NCBI GenBank assembly: GCA_036939355.1
Contig: JALLAP010000455.1
Span: 1-12,916, forward strand
Origin: Thalassiosira profunda
Taxonomy: Eukaryota > Bacillariophyta > Thalassiosirophyceae > Thalassiosirales > Thalassiosiraceae
DNA length: 12,916 nt
Direction of reading: 5' to 3'
How positions within the stretch are numbered: the stretch's first letter is position 1; each line of letters begins with the position of its first letter. Positions 1 to 7,477 of the stretch are shown one piece after another. The notes beneath the pieces were generated by a model. That model did no database searches. It saw only the letters and a program-made list of their open reading frames with translations, and was not told the DNA's origin. The translations under genes and the position numbers were made by a program.

Positions 1-103
1 CGGCGCGGAGCGTCGCGCCGCATCGCGGCAGGGCGGTGTGGGCCGAGGGGCCGAATGCGTCGACCTCGGCGGCCGCCAGCAGGAGTGCGACGAAAATCTT
101 CAT
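1..103 (-). CDS. 5' end of a plastid-targeted protein (partial, product unknown)
   Basis: An ATG at 103 opens a frame that stays open to the window edge (34 codons). The peptide starts MKIFVALLLAAAEVDAFGPS. It has a short basic start, a hydrophobic core of about ten residues, then VDA followed by Phe-Gly-Pro and a stretch rich in Arg, Ala and Thr. This is the usual form of a two-part plastid presequence in heterokont algae: a signal peptide, the Phe of the ASAFAP motif at +1 of the cleavage site, then a transit peptide. A purine sits at -3 of the ATG. The mature protein is outside the window, so its function is unknown. It is divergent from the carrier gene at 397, and the two starts are 293 bp apart. 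The gene call rests only on this presequence. A chance open frame is possible, but the ordered hydrophobic core and Phe motif make that unlikely. Confidence 0.68.
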   Translation of the reverse strand, partial: MKIFVALLLAAAEVDAFGPSAHTALPRCGATLRA

Positions 104-396
104 TGCAATTTGCAACTCGCCACAGTGCATGCACCGACGAGAGCTAGGAAGGGACGCGGCCTCAGTCAATGTCGAGTGGGGAGCCGATAGCGCTCAATGT
201 GCAATGGACGCACGGGCCGGGCGTGGGAGCGCTGAGCGAGCGAGCGGAGTGGATCCCATCGTCGCGTTGTCGGTTGTCGGTCTGTGACGTGTCGCGTTTT
301 GGGGGAGGAAGATACGGACGGAGGCGGCAGCGGAACACAAACCACAAACCAGACAAACCGAGGAACGAAGGGCCACCAAACCCATTGACCGCCACC
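104..396. promoter_or_regulatory. Divergent promoter between two plastid-targeted genes
   Basis: This 293-bp gap lies between two ATGs facing outward and should hold both promoters and 5' leaders. No clear TATA box is visible. A TGACGT core, the type bound by bZIP factors including aureochromes of heterokont algae, lies at 285..290. An 8-bp palindrome TGCATGCA lies at about 127..134. An ATG at 169 is in frame with the carrier and without a stop between, but it would bury the signal peptide, so the stretch is treated as leader. That the sites are functional is inference. Confidence 0.45.
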
Positions 397-1548
397 ATGC
401 TGCCACGAACGACCCTCTCTTGCATCGCGCTGTTGCTGTCGTCGCCGGGGGGCGCGTCGGTGGCCGATGCCTTTGCAGCGAACCGGCGGCTGCCATGCCA
501 TTTGCAATCCGCGGGGACACATCAACTTTCACACAGTCGCTGCGCGACAGCTCTACCAGTGATTGGAACCGGCGCCGCGTCGCTATTGGCAGGGAGCGTC
601 GGTGGAGCGATCGGAGTCGGTGTGGCGTACCCACTGGATACGCTGAAAACCAAAGCGCAAGTGTACGGGCAGCGGCAAACTCAGGAGCGACGAATACCGC
701 AGGACGATACATTAACAATGGAGCAATCCGGTACCATCCCCATTCATCCCTCGGGCACGGTTTGCACCACAGAGGACTGCTACCCCATCGAATCTCCGGA
801 GAACGATTTGGTAGCCTTGGTGAAGTTGATATTGGAGGAGGAGGGCATCGCCGGCTTTTTTGGGGGCGTGAAAGCGATGATGATCGGACAGGCGTTCATC
901 AAAAGCGTGGCCTTTAGCGCCAACGCGATGGCGTTGACGGCGTTGAACGAGTATGATTTGACGGGGGTTGCGGCATCGCAAGATGTGTCCGGCGGGGATG
1001 GGGCGGCAACCTCGTTTGTGACGTTGCTCTTGGCGGCATCGTTTTCGGGCTTCGTGACTTCGTTCCTCGTGGCGCCGGTAGAACGGGTCAAGGTGATGAT
1101 GCAAGCACAATCAAACGCTTACGCGAATGAGCTGGAATGCATCCAGGCCGTCCTCGAAAACGAAGGGTGGACGGGCCTCTTCTCGCGCGGCCTCGGCCCC
1201 ACATTGGCGAGGGAGACACCGAGCTACGCCATTTACTTCGTATGTTACGGGTTACTAATGCAAACCGCTCCAGCGGAGAGTTTGGGAAGCGTGGCTCCGC
1301 TGGTTTGCGGGGCCATCAGCGGATGCGCCTGTTGGATTCCGGTCTACCCCATAAACGTCGTGAAAACTTTGGTCCAGAATACCGAGGGCGGAGACACGTC
1401 CAGCGCTCTCGATGTTGCAATGCAATTGTACCAAGATGAGGGGGTGGGCGCCTTCTTCAACGGTCTGACGCCAAAGATGCTGCGAGCATCAGTGAACCAC
1501 GCCGTTACCTTTTATGTCTACGCTTTGGTAATGGATGCGTTGGCTTGA
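397..1548 (+). CDS. Plastid-targeted mitochondrial carrier family (SLC25-like) transporter
   Basis: This intronless gene encodes a 383-residue membrane carrier. The three family signatures are present: PLDTLK (79-84), PVERVK (227-232) and PINVVK (318-323, with Asn at the usual acidic position). Each starts one of three repeats of two membrane helices. The start at 397 has a perfect Kozak context (GCCACCATG). It gives a signal peptide with core IALLLSS and the motif ADAFA (residues 24-27), expected at the cleavage site before Phe26, followed by a basic, Ser/Thr-containing stretch to about residue 52. This predicts a plastid membrane location instead of mitochondria. A long hydrophilic loop (about 92-140) separates helices 1 and 2. 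The second repeat, with PVERVK and a conserved RETPSYAIYF stretch, recalls the acylcarnitine/basic amino acid branch, but the substrate cannot be read from the sequence. An upstream in-frame ATG at 169 is possible but less likely. Its 3' end converges on chlD. Confidence 0.9.
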   Translation: MLPRTTLSCIALLLSSPGGASVADAFAANRRLPCHLQSAGTHQLSHSRCATALPVIGTGAASLLAGSVGGAIGVGVAYPLDTLKTKAQVYGQRQTQERRIPQDDTLTMEQSGTIPIHPSGTVCTTEDCYPIESPENDLVALVKLILEEEGIAGFFGGVKAMMIGQAFIKSVAFSANAMALTALNEYDLTGVAASQDVSGGDGAATSFVTLLLAASFSGFVTSFLVAPVERVKVMMQAQSNAYANELECIQAVLENEGWTGLFSRGLGPTLARETPSYAIYFVCYGLLMQTAPAESLGSVAPLVCGAISGCACWIPVYPINVVKTLVQNTEGGDTSSALDVAMQLYQDEGVGAFFNGLTPKMLRASVNHAVTFYVYALVMDALA

Positions 1549-1610
1549 GCCTACAAATTGCGGCCTTTTCAGTGGGTAATTGCATTGGAGTGCTATCAAG
1601 GTAGTCCACC
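1549..1610. other. Convergent 3' intergenic spacer
   Basis: Only 62 bp separate the stop codon of the carrier gene from that of the oppositely oriented chlD. The 3' untranslated regions therefore probably overlap or are very short. No AATAAA-like signal is evident on either strand within the spacer. Confidence 0.6.
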
Positions 1611-4398
1611 TCAATCTACTTCCTGAAGGTTCTGTTTGGTGATGTGCGCTACGGAAACGGAGTCAGTCTTGTCGAGATGAAAGTACTTTCCTTCAGCTGA
1701 GGTCGCCATCTCCTTGGCAATGCCCGTGCCCACAAAGGCATCTTCGGTGTCAATACAAACGAAGTCAAAGTCTGGCAAAGCCGCGAGCTTTCTGGCGCAC
1801 GCCAACACCTCCTCTTTCAGAAACTGTCTGCTGGGCATGCCATCTTTAGAGTCAGGATCTGTGCTGGGCGTCCATTTGTGTTCCTCGCTCAGCTGCAGCG
1901 GGATGTTGGCGCGCCCGTCTGTGCAGCAAACCACGACCACTCGCCCCACATCTTGCTTGACCTGGATGAAAGGAAGAAGTTACTACCTACGAGTTGAAGA
2001 AAGCAACACAATCAGGGATGCGTACCTTCATCGTATTCAGGCCAACCTGAGCCGAAAGCATCAGTCCATGTGCCAACGGCGATCCGCCTCCACAGGGCAT
2101 TGCCTCCAGTCTGTTCTTCGTGAGGGCCATGGATTTGGTGGGCGGCACGAGGACCTCCGCTCTGTCTCCATGAAAGGAAATCAAGCTGATCTTGTCTCTG
2201 CTCTTGTAAGCCTCTGCAAGAAGTTCGATGGCAGCTCCCTTGGCAGCATTCATCCGATTGAGGGCCATCGATCCAGATGCGTCGACTAAGAAGATGACCA
2301 GAGTTCCAGCCTTTCTAGACATGCGCTTGATACGGAAATCATCCTTTTGTATGAGCACGGGCCGCCCCTCGTTGCGAGTTCCGACTGCATGCCTCCGACG
2401 AGACAACTGGTGCGGCGCGGCCGCTCGCAAGGTGGCTCCTGTTCGAGCAGCAAGAGATTAGGACTGTGCGTTTCGCTGGCATCGAACAAGATCAAGTGGC
2501 TTACCAACTGCAAGCTTTGATCTCCGGCCGCCCTTGGGAAAGATGGCTTTGACAAAGCGCCCACGACGCAAAGAGAATATCTTGGCTCTCCGTCCGCCTT
2601 TGCCTCGACGTGTCCATTTCGAGAAGGTCAACAGCTTGGGGTCAACGTTGACGCTCTCCACGCCGAAGAGGAACTCCTCAGGTATTGCCAAGGGCTCGTC
2701 AGGTTGGTCTTCCTTTTCGTCTTCAGCATCCTCCTCCATTTCTGCAGATGTCTCTTCGTCCTCTTCTTGCTCTTCCTCAGCCTCATCTTGTTCGTCGCAG
2801 TGCATTTCCTCTGTCGGCGGCGGCGGCTCCGTGATGGGAGACGGCTGCGTAGCTGAAGGCGGAGGCGGTGGCACAGAGGAATCGGGAGGAGCAGTCTCAT
2901 CACTCGCCAAATCGCCAGGATAAATTGTTGCGCGAGGCAAGATTGCCAGGAGTACAGCAGCTTGGAGGTCGTCTGCATTGACTTCATTCCTCCCAACCAA
3001 GGCGGCGCTTGCCTTGGCAATCTCTGTTGCAAAGATCTCCGCTCGTTGGCCTAAACACCAGTGAGAAGAAGGAGGTGTGTATGTGATAGACGAACAAGCA
3101 ATGTAGAGAAAGAATGCGCAATGCCTTACCTTCGCAGCCGCCTCTGGTAGCCTCGTCGCAGAGGTAACGGATCTGCTCAGAGGATATCTTCACTCCCTTG
3201 GCCTTTATGCGTGCCACCTCCACCCTCGTTCGCAGATTCTGCTCGTCCATTTCTGCCTGGGCAAGTCTCTTCTCGGCTTCCTCTGTGTCTTGTTCTTGGG
3301 CACCGCCAGCAAATCCCACGAAGTTGTCCACTCCTTGCACTCGTTCTTTCACCGTCAATTGCCGAGCATCCGCTGACAAGGCAATGGCGAACCGATCCAG
3401 CAAGTGTTCGCGCACCTCTCCTTCTTCTGGATTGTACGTTGCAATCTTGAGCGGCTGGCAGGGGTATTCGACGCTGATGCCCTCGCGCTCCACCCTGACG
3501 CAGCCATCGCTGAGCACTTTGAGCAGGATATCACATGCTTCGTCGTCCAGAAGATTGCTAGGTGACAGGCGAGCAAAGAAATGAATCGTCCTGTTGTGGA
3601 CAACGCAGGAGCCAACCATCAACACAATACCACTCACATTTCGTCAACGCAGAGGATTCCCCTGTGCGCTTTGGCCAAGAGACCTGGAGAGAAGACTGTC
3701 GCCCCCGTCTCCAAGCTGCGCTCAAGATCAACAGTGCCTATGAGACTGTCCTCCATGACGCCGAGAGGAATTTGCACAAAGGGGGTTGGGATCAATTCTG
3801 TCTCCATCGAATCCAGTGATTTGTCGCCGCTCTTCAGCTGCTCCAAAAGAAGAGAATCTATCCCGCCCTGGCCGCTGGGATCAATGTTGTATTCGCTCCC
3901 ACGCACTCTGAGGATGTGTGATGGAACGACGTTCTTCATCGAGCGAGCGATGACGGATTTCCCAGTGCCCCTTCCGCCGCTGATGATGACTCCAATAGAT
4001 CGAGGGTTAACGGCCGCGAGGAGAAGGGCGCGTTTTATTTCCTCCTGATCGATCACCATGCTGAGCGGAAATGGCCGTGGTTCTCGCCTCTTGCTAAAGG
4101 TGGGCGCTGATGGTGGTGTCGGGGCAATCGATGCAAGCAAATCAGTTCCCTGTTTCTCAATCTCCTGCTTGATGAACTCATCCGGTTTCATGATGCTAGG
4201 ATGGTTCTCTGCCACTTGCGCACTTCCCATCGCCAGCCCAACGCAACGGCGACGAGGGGGAGTCTTCGAGCGAATGCGGCCAGTTCTAAACCCATCGACG
4301 GCACTGACCAATAACAACGCAACCCCAACGCAACGCGAACATCGCACGCCGACGGAGATTGTTGACGGATTCATCTGCGCCTCTCTTTGGTTCTTCAT
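1611..4398 (-). CDS. chlD: Magnesium chelatase subunit D, plastid-targeted
   Basis: Subunit D of the ATP-dependent complex (ChlI, ChlD, ChlH) that inserts Mg2+ into protoporphyrin IX, the first committed step of chlorophyll synthesis in the plastid. Exons in coding order are 4398..3638, 3557..3130, 3050..2505, 2438..2026 and 1961..1611, giving 832 residues with every junction in frame. The N-terminal AAA+ domain has an intact Walker A GGRGTGKS (141-148) and Walker B ILCVDEI (248-254); the first intron splits the Ile codon. A proline-rich then strongly acidic linker follows (about 449-517). The C-terminal von Willebrand/integrin I domain has the MIDAS motif DASGS (631-635) and TDGRAN. The presequence has core [13 protein letters not shown], then Phe37 and a basic stretch, fitting heterokont plastid import. 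ATG at 4398 has A at -3; ATG at 4374 (MNPSTIS) would give a tighter signal peptide and 808 residues. The linker and presequence account for a length somewhat above usual. Confidence 0.95.
1962..2025 (-). other. chlD intron 4
   Basis: 64-nt intron, GTACGC donor and CCAG acceptor, phase 0. It is the shortest of the 13 introns found. Splicing joins LNTMK to [19 protein letters not shown] inside the integrin I domain. Confidence 0.92.
2439..2504 (-). other. chlD intron 3
   Basis: 66-nt intron, GTAAGC donor and ACAG acceptor, phase 1. The joined sequence reads [12 protein letters not shown]. The Gly encoded across the junction stands where I recall family members having Asp ([10 protein letters not shown]). 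Confidence 0.9.
3051..3129 (-). other. chlD intron 2
   Basis: 79-nt intron, GTAAGG donor and TTTAG acceptor, phase 1. Splicing restores the conserved [11 protein letters not shown] stretch at the end of the AAA+ domain. Confidence 0.92.
3558..3637 (-). other. chlD intron 1
   Basis: 80-nt intron, GTGAGT donor and CTAG acceptor, phase 2. Splicing joins AT with C to give Ile in the Walker B sequence VDEINLLDD. Without splicing the frame stops immediately after VDEM. Confidence 0.92.
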
Positions 4399-4512
4399 GT
4401 TGTGGGGAGGCAGGGTTGTTGTTGCCGTCTCACCCACGATCTTTTGAGGATCTGATGGCTGGATGAGAACTCCTTGCCGCTCCTCGCTCCGAGTACTGTA
4501 GGTGCACCTAGG

Positions 4513-4530
4513 TACGTATGTAGATACGTA
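4513..4530. promoter_or_regulatory. Paired TACGTA motifs upstream of chlD
   Basis: Two copies of the 6-bp palindrome TACGTA, 12 bp apart start to start. The ACGT core is typical of bZIP-bound elements. A TACGTACGTA cluster occurs upstream of the PrimPol gene. Function is inferred from the core only. Confidence 0.35.
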
Positions 4531-4594
4531 GGAGTGTGAGAGGCCTCCTCTTTGTCTTCCCTATTGTAGCCGCTAAAATAAATCGAGTCGCCAG

Positions 4595-4746
4595 AAAATG
4601 GAGCCGCGCCGTCTGGCCGACGTCGCGGCTCCTAGACCACTAAAGGCCTCGGTATATTTTGGCTGTGAGTCGCGAATATTGAAGCGGGTCCTTTAGTTAC
4701 GAGTCGGGAGGCGCCGGCCAGACGCAAGACGAGCCGGCTCCATTTT
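4595..4746. repeat. Imperfect foldback palindrome (MITE-like)
   Basis: The outer 12 bases AAAATGGAGCCG at 4595..4606 recur inverted at the right end, 4735..4746. The arms continue with GTCTGGCC (4611..4618), inverted at 4716..4723, and an ACTAAAGG block in the left arm matched by CCTTTAGT in the right. Left and right arms differ by a 7-base indel and scattered mismatches. The left arm also has its own 8-bp stem (GAGCCGCG 4601..4608 with CGCGGCTC 4624..4631), and the right arm contains the palindrome GAGCCGGCTC (4731..4740). Size and end structure resemble a miniature inverted-repeat element. No clear target-site duplication is visible, so a hairpin with a regulatory or terminator role is an alternative. 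Confidence 0.55.
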
Positions 4747-4801
4747 TCACAGTGGCTGGTTCCTTCGGTTGGCACACTCAGCCGGCAAGTCTGCCCCGAT
4801 T

Positions 4802-4829
4802 GAATCATTCAGCTACCGAATCATTCAGC
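4802..4829. repeat. Short direct repeat at the PrimPol stop codon
   Basis: GAATCATTCAGC occurs at 4802..4813 and again at 4818..4829, with a 16-bp period. The second copy covers the stop codon of the PrimPol gene. Probably a small local duplication with no assigned role. Confidence 0.5.
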
Positions 4830-7289
4830 CAGTCTTTGCATTCAGAGACAGCGCGGAGGCGAGCTCGAGCAGCTCCGAATCCAGACCATTGCCATTTTTC
4901 AGGGGATCTGAGGACACCGCCGTATTCTGCACAGCATCGCTTTCACTTTTCTTGTTCGCAGGCGGATCCGAGCGACTTGAAGCGTCATCGGCTCGATTGT
5001 TCGCGTCGGAAAGGGGAGGCTTCTTTTCGCGGCAGCTCCGCACAATGTCATCAAGATCGATATTCGCTAGCTCATCATCCAGGGCTGCCTCGGCTTCCTT
5101 CTCTTTTGCAACTCTTGATAGATCGAGCTCTTGCAGCGCAGCCTCCAAGGCTGGATCATCAAACTCTCTCTCGCCATTCTCCTTGTCGTCGAGTATTGCT
5201 TTCACATTCAGAGAGGAAAGCTCAAAGTCAAGAAAGAATTCGTCAATCTCCAAGTTGCACTCCTCAGGCAAATCGATCGATTCGCCGCGAAAGCCCCTGC
5301 ACTCGGGGTCGTGACAAGCCTGCCAGCAGACTCGATCGATGAGGTGCACGTTCCACATGACGTTATTGCTCTTGTGAGCTCTCCCGATCTTCTCGCAATA
5401 TCTATTCTCCTTCATGTTGAAACATATCGTCTGTGGCAGGGGCTGTTGCGTGCCAAGCGACCAGGTGCTGATCACTCCAACACCACCTCCTCTCTTTCCC
5501 AGAGTATTCACAATGAAGCCTTCCAATTCGGGGAAGGGAGACTTCCCATAGGACGGCGCTGCCCTTGGAAATGACGAGATTCCACCACCTCCAGTTCCAC
5601 TCCCCACCCTCAGACCCATGATTTGTTGCCTTTGCTCCTCACTCAGAAGATCGCTCGGATCAGAGAGTATTGGGTAATTCATTTTGCTCGCATTGGCAGG
5701 CACAACTAGGGTTGCAGCCAGAGCCGCGGCGTGATCCTCAAAACTCAGCGACTGACAGAAGCTCTCAAAGTCATCATCCCGATCGACAGTGCCAGCGGCA
5801 GTCTCCACGTCCAACTCTTCAGACGCGGCATTGCTCATTGCGGACAAGAAGAAGTTTGTGTTGTCGAATCCACCGAAAGGAAACTGATTTGCCTCGGCAA
5901 TTCGAAGCGCTGCAGACGGCGGCTTTCCAAACTTCGTGCTTCCCAGCAACCTGAATATGCGGTTCCGGGTGTACACGCCCAGATCAATAAACCTCGTGAG
6001 CTTTGGGTCGTCTTCCTTCGAGTCTTCTGCATTCACAAACAAGTTGTTGGCAAGCAGTTTGCGCCCTCTCGACTGCAACGCGCCAGAATCCTTCTCCTCT
6101 TCCAACCGCGCCACGAATCCTTTCACGAATATCCCAGCTTCCCGTGCATCCGAGAAGAGCTCCCCGTTGGGCAAATGCAGTATCCAATGCCGAGAGAACT
6201 TTTTCGGGGTAGAAGAGTCGAGGTCTACCATTCCAGACCGATCAATTGATAAGTCGTACGTCAGCTGAAATTGACGATTCAGTTCAGCAAACAGCTCATC
6301 GAGTAGATCTTCCGTCACCGTAGGAGATAGGTCTGGGTTGGCATGTCTGTTGAATTCCAGATCTGCAGGTGCATTTGCAAGAGACAGATTGCTGGTGCAT
6401 GAGATGGTTGCTCAAGGGATGCATTGCAAAGGGAATTAATTCTAATTCAGCGCTCACCGAAATACAGCCGACACGGACTGCCTTCCTTGATCAATTCGTA
6501 ATAGTGTCGATTGTGGACTGTGCACTCCATCCAGTAGTGATCCATGAATCTTCCCAGATGAGCACTGATGTACCGCCGTTTCCCCTTGATGGCTGTTTCT
6601 GATGCAAATATCCTCGGCTCCATCGACCAGAGTATTGGCAAAAATTCGTGCCCACTGGCTTTGGCGGGTAATTGCTGTGCAGCGGAATTTGCAGCAGCAT
6701 CGTCGCATACCTCCGGTGAATCCCCTCTCTTGACGGTAGACCCCCCTTGATCGTCTGCATCTGATGCGGAGCCATCCTTTTCCTGTCCCTCGTTTTTTAC
6801 TGTCTCCCCTACCACCGCAGGCACTCTGTTCACATCACCTGCAGGAGGCACTGGTATTGATCTCTCTCGCAAGAACTCGCGTCGAAATTGCCCGCGCATC
6901 TTGCCCTCCTCTGCAGACAAAGTCGATTGCTCCCGTCGTGGCGCAGTGTCAGAGTCCTCCGAGCCATCGTCGCTCCCACACCCGCCATCATTGCCACCAG
7001 CATTGACGTAGCTTTGCAGCTGCTCGTCGTGGCTCTCCACGGCCATCGCCTGCAGGGGGTACATTTGGAACGCCGTCAGATCTTTGTAGACCTGTCGGCG
7101 CAAATTGAGCTGTTTCGTGAACGAGCAGCGCTCGTCATAACTCTCCACTGCCAACACGCGGCGTTGTTCCACCTGCGTTTCCGACAGCCCATTGTGACTA
7201 TTACCGACGGCGGCATCGGTACAGGGCTCGCCGCTAGACACAGAGCTAGAGGGAGGGCTCTCCTCCGGCGGCTCAGGGGCAAGCGCCAT
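4825..7289 (-). CDS. PRIMPOL: PrimPol, primase-polymerase of the archaeo-eukaryotic primase family
   Basis: DNA primase and translesion polymerase that re-primes stalled forks in the nucleus and organelles. Exons are 7289..6458 and 6362..4825 (789 residues). The intron restores the catalytic motif I: RLYF joins to DLEF, giving metal-binding Asp278 and Glu280. Motif II is FSRH (Ser334, His336) and motif III is FIDLGVYTRNR (Asp404). The UL52-type zinc knuckle has Cys600, His607, Cys627 and Cys632 around the hallmark IGRAHKSNNVMW. An acidic helix-like tail (about 705-719, ALDDELANIDLDDIV) lies where human PrimPol carries its RPA-binding motifs; this equivalence is inference. Human PrimPol has 560 residues. 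The excess is a low-complexity acidic insert (about 87-215) between the first conserved segment (FQMYPLQAMAVES) and EPRIFASETA, plus N- and C-terminal extensions. No plastid presequence is seen. Confidence 0.95.
6363..6457 (-). other. PrimPol intron
   Basis: 95-nt intron, GTGAGC donor and TGCAG acceptor, phase 1, the longest in the window. It splits the codon of the first catalytic aspartate (Asp278). An unspliced message stops three codons later, so it would lack the whole catalytic core. Confidence 0.93.
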
Positions 7290-7477
7290 CGAGGTGCAGT
7301 GGGCACGGAGGAGGAGGAGGAGCGAGGCACAGGCTGCGTGGGAGAGGGAGTGGACGTTGTACGGTGGTATTGTACGTACGTAAATTTATCCCCTCCTTGC
7401 CTCTCGAAAGACAGAACGACTGAGACTCTCATGCAATGGCAAAGGGCTATTTGATCTGAGTTACGCGCAGCCTCTTT
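7290..7477. promoter_or_regulatory. PrimPol promoter and leader
   Basis: 188 bp between the PrimPol ATG and the stop codon of the next gene, in the same orientation. It must hold the end of that gene and the PrimPol promoter. A (GGA) run at 7307..7322 is a CCT-rich pyrimidine tract on the sense strand, just upstream of the start. GTACGTACGTA at 7372..7382 contains two overlapping TACGTA palindromes, 84 to 93 bp upstream of the ATG, followed in plus orientation by an AT-rich AAATTTA. Confidence 0.5.

Larger units (their letters stand above)
4399..4824. promoter_or_regulatory. chlD upstream region and PrimPol 3' region
   Basis: This 426-bp stretch has no convincing gene. Nearest chlD it holds two TACGTA palindromes (4513..4518 and 4525..4530), 115 to 132 bp upstream of the chlD ATG. 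The middle is filled by a long imperfect foldback palindrome (4595..4746). The part beside PrimPol carries a 12-bp direct repeat that runs into its stop codon. The chlD frame stays open some way upstream of 4398 without another ATG. Confidence 0.5.

Noticed and set aside
169..396. N-terminal extension of the carrier from the ATG at 169
   Set aside because: In frame and stop-free, but it would place 76 residues before a clear signal peptide, and the ATG at 397 has a perfect Kozak context.
166..718. Long minus-strand open frames opposite the carrier gene
   Set aside because: No recognisable domain; compositions are Arg/Pro/Ser rich, as expected for shadows of a GC-rich coding strand.
4399..4437. 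Longer chlD start at 4437
   Set aside because: The codon there is GTG, not ATG. The first ATG in the open frame is at 4398.
4595..4746. Definite transposable element
   Set aside because: No target-site duplication and no transposase seen, so it is kept only as a MITE-like palindrome.
4752..5342. Plus-strand open frames antisense to the PrimPol C-terminus
   Set aside because: They lie opposite a well supported coding exon and show no domain or targeting features of their own.
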